Below are positions 10,201 to 21,055 of a stretch of DNA of 64,000 nucleotides, piece by piece. The notes under the pieces are model-generated. The model did no database searches, was not told the origin of the DNA, and saw nothing but the letters and a program-made list of their open reading frames with translations. The stretch is from Galdieria partita. Its lineage: Eukaryota > Rhodophyta > Bangiophyceae > Galdieriales > Galdieriaceae. The stretch covers positions 124,001-188,000 of the forward strand of contig BQMJ01000038.1 of assembly GCA_025991245.1 (NCBI GenBank). The letters are read 5' to 3'. A program made the position numbers and the translations under genes. Within the stretch, counting starts at the first letter, position 1, and every line of letters starts with the position of its first letter.

Positions 10201-13200
10201 ATTGAATATTCATAGGACCCGTCACATTGAGTGCATTGGCAACTTTCACAGTAGCTTCTTCTACTTTTCGAACTGTAATCTATCACTGCATTGTTATTGA
10301 ACAATATACAAATAATGATAAAACTTGCCTCATCCAAATCTTGAGGAGGTAAAATAAGAGTAGCATCACCAGAATGGACACCTGCATTTTCTACATGTTC
10401 GGTAATCACATGCATAATCAACTCTCCTCTATTTGCTACTGCATCGACTTCAATCTCCTTTGCTTCCAATATGAACTTGGAAATGACCACAGGACTATCC
10501 AAAGAGACTTTAGCCGCTTCAGTAAGATAGGATTCCAAATCTTCAGGCTTATGAGCTACATTCATAGCAGCTCCAGATAATACATAGCTGGGACGAACTA
10601 AACAAGGATATCCTACTTTTATACAAAATGCTTTGGCATCTTCTAAACTAGTCAGTTCCTTCCATTCTGGTTGGTCTACTTGCAGCCTATCTAACATTCT
10701 CGAGAACTTGTAACGATTCTCAGCTCCATCAATCATCTCAGGTGTAGTTCCTAATATTCTGACATGTTGTCTATGTAGTTGCATAGCAATATTATTCGGA
10801 ATTTGGCCTCCCATAGAAACAATAACACCTGTAGCCTTTTCTAATTCGTAAATATCTAACACTCTCTCTAAAGATAACTCTTCAAAATAGAGACGATCAC
10901 ATTCATCATAATCCGTAGACACCTACGAAGAAAGAAACTCTTTCACTTTTCGTACCAATCAAAGAAAATGAATACTTGCAGTCTCAGGATTGTGATTCAC
11001 CATAGTAGAATAGATGTGTTGATTTCTCAGAGTACGAACAGCACTCACTGCACACCAGTCAAACTCGACTGAAGACCCAATGCGATAAGCCCCTGAACCA
11101 AGAACTATGATGCCTTCTTTGTCAAATTCTACATCATTCTTTTGGCTTTGCTTGTTAAGATTATAACCTCTTCCATTCACATAAGTTGTATAAAGGTAAT
11201 TGGTTACAGCAGGGAATTCGGCTAATAGGGCCATCCATAAATAAATCCTATCCGTCACAAAACATGATAAAACTTACCAGCAACAGTATCAATTCTTTTC
11301 ACCAAAGGTTTCACTTGTAGTTGCATACGAAGGCTTCTTATCACCAACTCGGTTTCCCCAATACATTTGGCAATATGTTTATCACTCATACCTAAAGACT
11401 TGGCATACCACAAGTCTGGTTCTTGCAAAGGCTGACCATTCAAAGCAAGATCTTGTATATGTTTTTCAAGTAAGATAATGCTTTCTAGATGATAAAGAAA
11501 CCATCTATCGATATGAGTCAACTGATGAATCTTTTCGACAGATATTCCACAAGCCAATCCATTAGCTATGGCAAAAATTCTCTCATCGGTAGGATTTAGC
11601 ATTTCCTCAATACTATAAGAAACAACTGTACTGTCCAAACCGAATATATAGTTTTCCTTTACACATCGAATAGCTTTTTGTATCGCTTCACAAAAATTGC
11701 GTCCAATTGCCATAACTTCACCTACAGACTTCATAGAAGAACCTAACAACTTGCTGACTCGTGTAAACTTCTTCAAATCCCAACGTGGCATTTTCACAAC
11801 AATATAATCCAAACTAGGTTCGAAACATGCCGTAGTACTTTGAGTAATAGAATTGCGAATCTTAGTAAGCGGTATTCCTAACGCCAATTTGGCAGCAACG
11901 AATGCCAAGGGGTATCCCGTGGCTTTACTAGCCAATGCGGAAGATCGAGAAAGACGAGCATTCACTTCGATAATACAATATTGTCGACTATTGGGGTTCA
12001 AAGCAAACTGAATGTTACATTCACCTACAACACCTAAATGTCGAATAGTTCTAATAGCTGAATCACGTAACATATGATATTCAAAGTCATTCAGTGTTTG
12101 ACTAGGAGCAACGACAATGGATTCTCCCGTATGAATCCCTAATGGATCAAAATTTTCCATATTACAAACCTAATGAATATACAAAATGAATTTTTGAAAT
12201 TAGTTTATACAGGACTTGTGTACAAAGATGCCCATTTCAACCTACCGTGATACAGTGATCATAGGCATCACGAACTACCTCATACTCAATTTCCTTCCAA
12301 CCCTTCATAGACTTTTCTATTAAAACTTGGTCTGACGTTGAAAATGCTCTCAATGCCAAGTTGGTCAATTCTTCAGCATCATTTGCAAAACCTGAACCAA
12401 GACCCCCTAATGCAAATGCTGCTCGAAGAATCACCGGATATCTACCAAAAATCGTCAAAACAATTCCAAGTGAAAACTACAAAAACTTACCCGATTTCTT
12501 TAGCAGCCTTCAGAGCAGCGTCCAATGAAGAACATGCAACTGAATGTGCAAACGGCTCTCCTATTTCTGAAAGACGAAAGTTGAACCTCTCTCGATCTTC
12601 TGTATCCAAAATCGTTTCAATAGGAGTGCCTAAAACCCTTACACCATACTCTTGAAATATACCACTCTGATATAGTTTGATACCACAGTTGAGTGCTGTT
12701 TGTCCTCCAAATGTTACTAGAATACCATCTGGTCTCTCATTTCGAATCACTTTGGCTACACTCTCTGGATTAATAGGAAGGAAATAAACTTTATCTGCCA
12801 TTCCTCTTGATGTTTGAACTGTTGCAATATTAGGGTTGACCAGTACAGTTTTGATGCCTTCTTCTTTCAAAGCTTTCAAGGCTTGAGTACCAGAATAATC
12901 AAATTCTCCAGCTTGACCAATAGAAAGTCCACCGCTACCTAATACCAACACTTTCCTTATACCAACGTCATCTTGTAAGGAGTGAGGAATCTCGGGTTTC
13001 TTGTAGTTTGAAAACATATCCCATGCTGAAACACATTTTGAGGATGAAATGGCAGTTTTGTTGGTTTGCACAATATTTAAAAATAAGTCAAACAAAAATT
13101 CCGTATCATGTGGTCCTGCACTTGCTTCCGGATGAAACTGAACAGAGAAAAATGGATAACGATCATTACATATGCCTTCATTGGTCTGATCATTCAGGTT

Positions 13201-14369
13201 GACATAAAGTGGTTGCCAATGTGGAATCTTCTTATTGTTTGTATCCACTGCATATCCATGATTCTGTGAAGTTATATAACAATGTCCGCTAGTTAGTTCC
13301 AAACATGGCACATTGTGACCTCGATTTCCATATTTCATCTTGAAAGTCTCAAAACCCGCAGCAAGACTCAACAGTTGATGACCTAAACATATTCCAAATA
13401 AAGGAATAATACGCGAGTTAGGGTTCTCTTCTGCTAATCTCAATATATTCTTAATATGATTAATGGTGACTTTACACATGCTAGGATCGCCAGGTCCATT
13501 GGATAAGAATATGCCGTCAATATGATGAAGTGCTTCAGGAGAAGAAAAATCAAAGTCCCAAGGTACCAAAGTAACTTGTGCCTGACGGTTTAAGAAACAT
13601 CGAATCTGATTATATTTGATGCCACAGTCCACCATAAGAATATGATAGAGCGGATTTCCTAAAGGACGATATATCGTGGGTTCTTTGATGGAAACTTGTG
13701 CAACCAGGTTTGTGTGATTAGGATCATAGAAAGAGGGTTCCGAATCTACTACGATTTTAGCTAGCATGGTTCCCTGATGCTCTCGGTTAGAAATATATCA
13801 CATTAGAAAAGGGTAACAATACTTTCTCTCGGATTATTTGCGTCAACTGTCGAGTATCTATATCGTATATACCACTAACGTTGTTTCTCTTCAGCCATAA
13901 ATCAAAAGAGTCTTCTGCCTGCCAATGTGAATACTTCTCGGTGAAGGAAGAAACGACAACTCCAGCAGTGTGAATTTCATAACTTTCGAAATAGAGAGGG
14001 ATACCATTGTGATCCACCTAGTAAAATTATCTCATAAGCACATATTGACTCAACCATTCGAACGATGATCAAACCTCTTTCTCTGAAGGTACTCCATAGT
14101 TACCAATAAGGGGATAAGTAAAGCAGAGAATCTGGCCACGATAGGAAGGATCTGTCAGTGCTTCAGGATATCCCACCATTCCAGTTTGGAAAACGGCTTC
14201 TCCCGAAACACTCTTTTTTGCACCAAACGAATATCCATGAAACACAGTGCCTATATAGCAATCATTCAGAAACGAAACACACCCACAGCACTCACTACTT
14301 GCCATCTTCCAAAACTAGTTTGGCACAAGTAGGCTTTTCTGTCGAACCAATTTCCTTGTATCCGTTCAT
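7238..14369 (-). CDS. CAD: CAD/URA2-type CPSII-pseudoDHO-ATCase fusion, ten exons
   Basis: First steps of pyrimidine synthesis: glutamine + bicarbonate + ATP to carbamoyl phosphate, then to carbamoyl aspartate. Exons 14369-14303, 14250-14075, 14017-13823, 13773-12491, 12441-12246, 12169-11278, 11221-10980, 10922-10329, 10279-10088, 10027-7238 (2208 codons, close to yeast Ura2). Order: small-subunit/GATase with catalytic GICLGHQ and HPEAS; two CPS synthetase halves ([33 protein letters not shown]); an MGS-like regulatory domain ([10 protein letters not shown]); a dihydroorotase-like domain (about 8490-9420); a linker; and an ATCase with FYEPSTRT and EHPTQALLD. The DHOase-like part lacks the metal-binding HxH, the lysine, both later histidines and the aspartate, so it is predicted dead, as in fungal Ura2. 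Introns 1, 6 and 7 are GC-AG. Confidence 0.94.
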
Positions 14370-14516
14370 TATTCTGTTGGAACAAAACAGCTATGGTGTA
14401 AAACAGAAATATATCACTTGAAATATGCGAAACAGTCGGTCGGTCCGCACTTATCCCACAAGTGAATTGTTTTCAACCATGTGCACCGACGATGAAACGA
14501 AAGAAAAAAAGACAAC

Positions 14517-14526
14517 TTTTGGCGCC
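14517..14526. promoter_or_regulatory. E2F-like site upstream of CAD
   Basis: TTTTGGCGCC fits the E2F/DP consensus TTTSSCGC and lies about 150 bp upstream of the CAD start, in the 209-bp spacer after OGG1. CAD is a classic S-phase E2F target in animals (family knowledge). Whether it is used here is inference. Confidence 0.35.
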
Positions 14527-14578
14527 ATTTTCAAAAAAAAAGTTATTTTTTTATCGCGTTTCATTATGTCTCTCTCTC

Positions 14579-15688
14579 TCAACTAGCTTCCTTCTTGTTC
14601 CTTGGTCCCATTCTACTTGTTTCAAGTTCTCCTACAAACAATGTATTGTGTGCCCATCCAGCATAAGCTATACAACTATTTCAAAACTCGGAAACCTACT
14701 CAAATAACACTTCTTACCACCAAATTTTCCACGAAACCATTCACCGATTTCTCGATGAATACGTTCAGTTAACGTTTTTCCTTGCAGTTGCGGCAAATAG
14801 GATCTCAAAACGACCTGCCAAATGTGAGTATCCACCGGAATTTCATCATGTTTCCCTAAAGAAACGAGTGCAATACAAGAAGCCACCTTGTGTCCTATTC
14901 CTGGTAACTGCATCAGCTGGGAAATGACTTGTTCTCTGTCCAACTGTTTCAACTGTAATAACCATTCCATACCACCCAACTGGATGAGTCGATCAATACA
15001 CTGCACAAGATATTTGGCACGATACCCAAAGCGATGACTACGCCAGTCTTCTTCAGTAACTTGTTGCAATCGATGCAATGTGGGAAAGCGATAAAACTAA
15101 AAGAATCGGATATTACGATCAAGCGGAACAGCATCATTCTCTTACCTTGTGTTGTTCAACTTGTCCTATGTAATCACCATGCTGTGCTATGTGCTGCATC
15201 ATCTTGGAAATGCGTTGTATATTATTATTAGCAGAACACAGATATCCGCATAGACATTCAACTGGGTCCAATGACAACACTCGTGCTCCTTGTGTATACT
15301 TGATAACCGTTTCAAAACGAGGATCTACCTTGCAAAACTCTTCCAACAGTGAGGAATAGGAAATGTGCAGATTGAACAATTCACTCAGTCGCTTCTTCAA
15401 ATGTTCGATGGAAGTTGCAGAAAGAGATTGAATGGGCTGGAAGTATATAGGCCCCAAAGTACCCACTTGATACAATTGAACGATTGTATCATCCACAACA
15501 CCTAACCAATATTCTTGATTATCTATTTCTTTCCAATACCGCTTCCAGAGAAAACTTTGTCCACAAGGCAACGTTTTGTTTAAAGAAAGTTCCATCGAAG
15601 GGTTATCTAAAGGATACCAAAGGGAGGACGCTTTGGTACCAATCCTCTGTCTTTTTAAAGGCTTTCGAACTTTTCTATGCTGCTCCAT
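14579..15688 (-). CDS. OGG1: 8-oxoguanine DNA glycosylase OGG1, three exons
   Basis: Removes 8-oxoguanine and nicks the strand in base excision repair. Exons 15688-15146, 15096-14718, 14667-14579 (336 codons; introns 49 and 50 nt). The N-terminal domain has the OGG1 blocks ELSLNKTLPCGQSFLWKR and CSANNNIQRI. Exon 2 has the HhH-GPD core LPGIGHKVASCIAL followed by PVDTHIW, containing the catalytic lysine and the conserved aspartate. The last exon restores the family C-terminus AYAGWAHNTLF, which supports the second intron. The start ATG at 15688 gives a short, very basic N-terminus (MEQHRKVRKPLKRQR) that may serve as a nuclear signal. The gene lies immediately upstream of CAD in the same direction. 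Confidence 0.92.
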
Positions 15689-15786
15689 CTTGTAATAACT
15701 ACGACAATATAATAAAGGAAAGATTCTTATCGGATATTTTAGATCACATCCGTACCATATCCAACCAAACATATACACAATTTATT

Positions 15787-17133
15787 TTAGGCAACTGCAA
15801 AAAGACATTCAGTTTCACGATAACGTAGAAAATTTCCAACCAAGATGGAACGACTCCATGCAAAATATACAACTAAGAAAAGGCAACCAAGAATATACCA
15901 GTGCATGTTAGGTTTGATCAGCAATGCTTTCCTTTTCTCCATCATCAAACTCACATGCTTTCTAGAAAAATGATTATACGATAGGTTGGAGAATAAGAAT
16001 TGAAAAATAGAAAATAAAGGACAGAATATAGCTACTTGAAATAATTCGTCACCCGCTTCAAGTCGTAATAAAGAGGCACAATATTGGTTACAGAGAGGAT
16101 TCTTATATTGACTTACAGGTTTCCCATCTTCCTTGATAAACGCAAAGGCACCTCCTCCAGTTGGATCATTGGAACCTCGAACTACAAATGTTGACTCTTC
16201 AAATTTTGCCAAAGTTGAACAACCAAACTCGTGACGAGAAGATGCTAGTACATGAAGTGTAGTGGCCAAATGAAATAAAAATCGTCTATTCTTGGTATGA
16301 TAAGTAGGATAACTCATAAAAAAGTAATCTGAAACTGCTCCAATTCCTGCAGGACTAGCAGCAATGTTGGTAATAGGAAAAAATAATTTTCGTTGATTCA
16401 ATACTGGTAATATTAGACATTTGAGAAATATAGAGGACTGAATTCCTCTTCCTCGATGATGTCTTTTGATCATAGTCAGTCCTAAATGCAAAATGGGTCC
16501 ATGATATAGATGCAAAACATTTCGAAAGATGAGATGTAATATATATTGATTCCAACTAGAGTTTTTAGCTTGCAACAGGTTCTCATATTTATCTACAACA
16601 GAGGAGTCGATAGGAGGTAAATAACACATAGCAGTGAATCCAACAGGTTCATTCTTATCATATGCTATGGAGATGATGCGATTTTTCAAGGATTCTCTGT
16701 TACCCGAAAAGACACCGTACAATGGAATCTCATCCAAAGAATCTTGTGCTATTTGGCGTAACTCTTGAACCAGTAAGTCCATTGAAGTTTTTGACATCCA
16801 TCTTCCAGGTTGGTCATAAGTTCGGACAGTTAGTGAACAACATTCTCTCTCTCCTCTTCTAGTACATTTCACTTTACTTTCGTAGCATTGTATCCAAGGT
16901 TTTGCAAGGTAACTTGGTTCTGTAGAGTTTACAACTTCAGAGACGTTGCTTAGTACCAATTTCATATTCAAAATGTTACAAAGTATATATTCAAGTATTT
17001 GAAGAGAGGTTTTCATCCATAAAAGTGGCCATATGTCATACGGGAAACATATAGGTAATATGGATAGGCATAGTAAGATTATACAACCAATCATATAACA
17101 AAAGAATAGTAGAAAGACGAGAGAAAAGTTCAT
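15787..17133 (-). CDS. Membrane-anchored GNAT-like protein of unknown substrate
   Basis: Single exon of 448 codons. I do not recognise a named family. A hydrophobic N-terminal segment (residues 1-35, SLVFLLFFCYMIGCIILLC) looks like a signal anchor. The middle carries a GNAT-like core with EPVGFTAMCYLPP, then LGLTMIKRHHRGRGIQSS, which resembles the acetyl-CoA-binding loop (basic-x-x-G-x-G) and following helix. A second hydrophobic segment lies near the C-terminus (WYILGCLFLVVYFAW). The layout suggests an acyltransferase-like domain held at a membrane by its two ends. The GNAT call rests on one motif and secondary-structure feel, so it is moderate. A TTTGGCGCGCC motif lies about 120 bp upstream of the start. 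Confidence 0.6.
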   Translation of the reverse strand: MNFSLVFLLFFCYMIGCIILLCLSILPICFPYDIWPLLWMKTSLQILEYILCNILNMKLVLSNVSEVVNSTEPSYLAKPWIQCYESKVKCTRRGERECCSLTVRTYDQPGRWMSKTSMDLLVQELRQIAQDSLDEIPLYGVFSGNRESLKNRIISIAYDKNEPVGFTAMCYLPPIDSSVVDKYENLLQAKNSSWNQYILHLIFRNVLHLYHGPILHLGLTMIKRHHRGRGIQSSIFLKCLILPVLNQRKLFFPITNIAASPAGIGAVSDYFFMSYPTYHTKNRRFLFHLATTLHVLASSRHEFGCSTLAKFEESTFVVRGSNDPTGGGAFAFIKEDGKPVSQYKNPLCNQYCASLLRLEAGDELFQVAIFCPLFSIFQFLFSNLSYNHFSRKHVSLMMEKRKALLIKPNMHWYILGCLFLVVYFAWSRSILVGNFLRYRETECLFAVA

Positions 17134-17252
17134 GACTATTCTGTAAACAAGTGCTGAAGATGTGATTCATTTCAAAGCAGTTGATTCCCTTTACAAGGAG
17201 CAACGGATCGAATCCTTTGAATGATTCGCACATCTTCAATGGTTCGATCAAT

Positions 17253-17264
17253 GGGCGCGCCAAA
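17253..17264. promoter_or_regulatory. E2F-like site upstream of the GNAT-like gene
   Basis: Read on the minus strand this is TTTGGCGCGCCC, a full match to TTTSSCGC. It lies in the 210-bp spacer between the RING gene stop and the start at 17133. Function is inferred only from the match. Confidence 0.3.
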
Positions 17265-17343
17265 GGGAAGATTGTGCCATTTATTGACGATTTGTAGAAA
17301 TCTCGACACGTTGTTTGATATGCAAATATATTACATGTTATAG

Positions 17344-18176
17344 TTAGATTCTCGTTGCTCTCATTGAACGGAAACAAGCTTCCATGATCATAAGGTCTTC
17401 CTCCGTATATTCTTCATCCTGTAGGAATATAGGGATTTCCACTTCTCTGGGATTAAACGGAATGTCTTCTTCCACAAAGTTATCCGATGATATAATATTC
17501 TTGGATGAACTTTCTTTCCTTTGAATAATTCCACTATTAGAGACTTTTGAGCATATAGAGTGTTCGGTGCATTTGGTTTCTAGTTCCGCTACTATTTCTC
17601 GCTCTGCTGAATAACTCCCTGATTCTTGATTCTTTTCAATGTCATTTTGAGCTGCAGGATCATATACAATTTCAAATAGAGGAGCTTTACAAAAGGAACA
17701 CGGTGCCGACTTTTCTGTTCGCTTTCTTTGAATCCGAAAGAAACAGCCACTACAAATACACTACAACCAAGAAGTTTGACACAAAGTATTTTTTTGTTTC
17801 ATCAACATACCTGCTTACAACAAACAGTATAGTTCAGAGCTGGATAATAATAAAAGCATATAGGACACTCCAACCGATATTCGTTTGATTTCTCTTCACT
17901 TCCTTTATATCTGGGAGCAACTATGCTATTCTTTATCAATTTTACAAAGGTACTTTCATCCAAATAAAATTGAGTTGGAATCAGTTTTGGTTCTTCTGTG
18001 TTATTTCCTCGTGTGGTCGAATAGTTTCGTCGCCTCCTGGAACGACTGGACCGGGAAAACATGTTCCTCATGTAAAGCAAACGATCACTTCTGGGAACTC
18101 TATTGTTCATATAATAAGGTCCTAGCGAACCATTAGTGGAGAGGTCCCAAACACTAGTAGAAGAAACGTTTCCCAT
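17344..18176 (-). CDS. DA2/Sip5-like RING-type zinc-finger protein, two exons
   Basis: Exons 18176-17811 and 17760-17344 (260 codons, 50-nt intron, phase 0). The protein begins MGNVSS, a good N-myristoylation signal; plant DA2 E3 ligases also begin MGN. Residues 70-120 carry a DA2-like stretch (FYLDESTFVKLIKNSIVAP) followed by the zinc finger: ECPICFYYYPALN, CC, then CICSGCF and CSFC across the intron. The C-terminus (EEYTEEDLMIMEACFRSM) resembles the acidic helical tail of DA2/Sip5 proteins. DA2 is a ubiquitin ligase limiting organ growth in plants; Sip5 binds the Snf1 kinase in yeast (family knowledge). Upstream sequence stays open to about 18380 but has no ATG, so the MGN start is preferred. 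Confidence 0.78.
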
Positions 18177-18835
18177 GAATATAAGCAGTAGCTTGGATAC
18201 TCTCTCTATGAACAACAAAGTAAGAGACAGAGGCGCAACTAGACAAAATTTCTCAATTAGAAAAATGCGAATACAGTAAAACTGTCTGATAGATTCTCCG
18301 AGGAAACTAGACACTTCATCCAAAAGCGATCGTCCAGGCTCACCATAGATGGCCTCGATGGACACTTCATTCTTGTTCAAATCAGTCTCTTGCGGGAAAA
18401 AATGCCCAATCAGCTACTGCGCCACGTGGGCACAATTGCATCGGCTTCACTAGAATGAAAAGAGACTAATATTCTCTGAATGCATTCATTCCTCAAGTCA
18501 AAAGATGCATTCTAAAGCCATTCTTTGGACAATGACTTTGGACAAGGATATGTATTAGGATAACCGTAGAATGAGATCAATAGTTGGATGATGACTTGAA
18601 TTACATCGGCAATGAGATATGCTTTTCAAGGTTTCTACGACCGTTACAAATAAAAAGGCGCTAAAGAAAGGAGTAGGGTCTCCATGGGTACCGAGGCGCC
18701 GAATGAAATTTGAATTTGGACCTTTTTTCAAATTTGTGCCAAACCTCTTTACTTTGTGCAGGTTTGGAAGAGACTTTGAAGACCCTTTGTTCGATAATAT
18801 TTGAATTGAAAGTAGAACACCTGAGAAACGAATAA
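18177..18835. other. Divergent promoter region between the RING gene and DP
   Basis: About 660 bases between two divergent starts. It holds the CCACGTGG palindrome listed separately and a GGCGCC at about 18695-18700. Short open frames on both strands here lack similarity to known proteins and I do not call them. Confidence 0.5.
18422..18429. promoter_or_regulatory. CCACGTGG palindrome (G-box/E-box type)
   Basis: A perfect 8-bp palindrome with a CACGTG core, in the divergent spacer about 250 bp upstream of the RING-gene start and 410 bp upstream of DP. CACGTG is bound by bHLH and plant bZIP factors (family knowledge); use here is inference. Confidence 0.3.
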
Positions 18836-20114
18836 ATGCTACACAATGCAAGTCAACGTTTCAACCCGAGAAAGAAAGAAATATCCCTACAAAACTATTT
18901 GGGAAAGCAGTCCAATGACTTGACTCCAGTGGGAACTTTTTCCTCTTCCTTTGAAGAACAACTTTCTTCTTCCACCGGTATGTTTAATTTGTTCATGCTA
19001 GCCCATTCAATATTCATCATGGTCTCCTATATCTCAAGGTACACTTACAAGGGAGAGATCAAAGCAAGTAAATGGACTGCATTCATATGGTGTGCAACCG
19101 AATACTACAAATCACTTAGAGTGCATAAATGAAACTGTTTCTTCTTCCGGTAGTAGAAAGAGAAGAACAAGAGATCCTCCATGTGCTCATGAGGAAGTAG
19201 AAAAGGCAAATGTTAGTCGAAAACCAAAAAGAAGACCACCATCTCAAAGCACCTTTTCTTTGTCTACCGTACCCAAGCGTGGATTAAAGTTGATGACTTT
19301 GACCATTTGTGATGCCATACAAGGACATGGAAGCACAACTTATGCACAGCTCGCCCAAGATCTTGCTCTTGTATTGGGCATTCCTCTTCCTGCAAGCTCT
19401 GAACTAAAGAATGATCCAAACATGGCCATTTTAGAAAAGAATATTAGAAGAAGAGTATATGATTGTCTCAATGTCTTGATAGCGATTGGTATAATTGAAA
19501 AGACAGATGGAGGAAGATATTTAAAATGGATTGGAAAGACGAACTTTTTAACTGAACAATGCCACAGCGGTTCCTCTTCACCGAATGTAAATATGCATAA
19601 GGAGACTTGTTCAGGTATAGCTAAATATCACAAAAATGCCATGAACGAGCAACTTTTATCACAATTAGAACAAAAGCGAAAGACCCTTGAAGAAAAACGA
19701 GAGAATCTTGAACTATTAAGAAGGCAAGAAAGTGCCTTTCAACGACTGATTGACAGAAACAAGAAATTGTCACGGCAGTATTACGTTCGAGAATCGAAAA
19801 TTGAACTTCCTTTTATACTTGTTCGGACACCTCCTTCTTCGGAAATATTTCTTGAAACAACTGAAGATCAGACTATGATGAAATTTAAGTTTACGGAGCT
19901 ATTCTATCTGCATGGTGATGCCGAAGTTGTAACTGGTTTAGAGTCCATACAAACCCATTGTTCAAAATCGTCAAGTCCAGGGTTAATTGCGTCGACTGAT
20001 CACCATCCACTATCACTCGATTGGAAACATCACGAAGAAGAAGACAATTGGTTGCCTTGTGAGAAAGAGAATCTTCCATACTTTACAGCTAATAACTATC
20101 AACTTTCGGCATAG
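18836..20114 (+). CDS. DP: DP transcription factor (E2F dimerisation partner), two exons
   Basis: Exons 18836-18977 and 19039-20114 (405 codons). The 61-nt intron (G|GTATGT ... CTCAAG|G) is needed because the conserved part has no in-frame ATG; the join keeps the frame. DP pairs with E2F to bind TTTSSCGC promoters and drive G1/S genes. The winged-helix domain shows KRGLKLMTLTICDAIQ, GSTTYAQLAQDL and the DP signature NIRRRVYDCLNVLIAIGII followed by KWIG. A coiled-coil dimerisation segment follows (RKTLEEKRENLELLRR, then AFQRLIDRN), and the C-terminal LPFILVRTP plus FKFTELFYLHGDAEVV match the DP marked-box region. The C-terminus is an acidic/serine tail. Confident family call. Confidence 0.9.
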
Positions 20115-20406
20115 AAGGACAACTCCTTCAAGCAACTGTTACAATTGCATAACATAACAAAGAAACTATTCTTGGAAACTATGTCCAAGTGTTGCCCTTT
20201 TCTTCTGCTTCTTCTTTGTTATATGAGGATGGCTCCTTTTCACTCGAATGGATGGCGTCTCTTTACAATCTTCCAAAGAATCGGTCTCTACTACAGTTTC
20301 CCAAGGTCTCAACCAAAACTTGGAACTTGCACAACGCATATCTTCGTCACTCCGTTCCTTAAAGTCGATCCATTTCATTTTATCCATTTTCACACACACA
20401 TTTCAC

Positions 20407-21006
20407 ATGCAACCTTTAACCAACAACAACATGTTTGCAGTTCCTGGTATGGAACTATGTGAACAAGGAAACTTTTCAATAGGGTTAGGTTGCTATTTGA
20501 GTCAACAAAAAATTTATGCTAGTTTATGGGGACGTGTGAGTGTTCAAGCAACTGGAGATACCAACTCTGTCTTGATACAAGTCCAACCAGTAACTACTCA
20601 TAAGCAACGTAATACTTGTAATAGAGTACCTGAAGTAGGTAATCTTGTGATTGGCAAAGTATTCAAAGTAACTTGGCGTGCTGTAATAGTGGAAATATTT
20701 GCCACGGAAGAGCAGTTACTAGAGTATACGTTTCGTGGCGTGATTCGATTGCCCGATGTTACGACAACTTCAAGTGATAAGATTGATTTGCACAACTGTT
20801 TTCGCACAGGAGATATTATAAGAGCTCAAGTTATTAGTTTGGGTGATCCACAAGCCTATTATCTTTCCACTAGTCGCAGTTGTGACGGGGTTATTTATGC
20901 TACGAGTAGTGCAGGTTATCCTATGGAACCTTTTAACGAAATTCAAATGATCTGTACAAAGACTCAAGCCAAAGAATATAGAAAAGTAGGATTTGGAAGC
21001 AAATAA
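20407..21006 (+). CDS. CSL4: Exosome core subunit CSL4/EXOSC1
   Basis: CSL4 is one of the three cap proteins of the RNA exosome. The protein has the N-terminal VPGMELC and GCYLSQQKIYASLWGRVS segment, a central S1-like domain (VGNLVIGKVFKV) and the strongly conserved FRGVIRLPDV and FRTGDIIRAQVISLGDP, with a C-terminal Zn-ribbon-like region lacking most cysteines. The frame is open upstream to an ATG at 20248; that would add 53 residues not seen in CSL4, so I prefer the ATG at 20407 (or 20431). A splice acceptor, TTTGCAG, at 20432-20438 leaves room for an upstream exon. It converges on SPT20 with 49 bp between the stops. Confidence 0.85.
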   Translation: MQPLTNNNMFAVPGMELCEQGNFSIGLGCYLSQQKIYASLWGRVSVQATGDTNSVLIQVQPVTTHKQRNTCNRVPEVGNLVIGKVFKVTWRAVIVEIFATEEQLLEYTFRGVIRLPDVTTTSSDKIDLHNCFRTGDIIRAQVISLGDPQAYYLSTSRSCDGVIYATSSAGYPMEPFNEIQMICTKTQAKEYRKVGFGSK

Positions 21007-21055
21007 GATGACATGAATAGATATTGTCTATTTATTTTCTATGAGAAATGTTTTG

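Noticed and set aside
14069-14305. An ATG at 14305 that would give CAD the N-terminus MASSECCGC
   Set aside because: This codon lies in a GC-AG intron. The ATG at 14369 spliced at 14303/14250 restores the expected small-subunit start ([15 protein letters not shown]).
18555-18851. Short open frames on both strands upstream of DP
   Set aside because: No similarity, overlapping each other in a divergent promoter region; composition looks like spacer.
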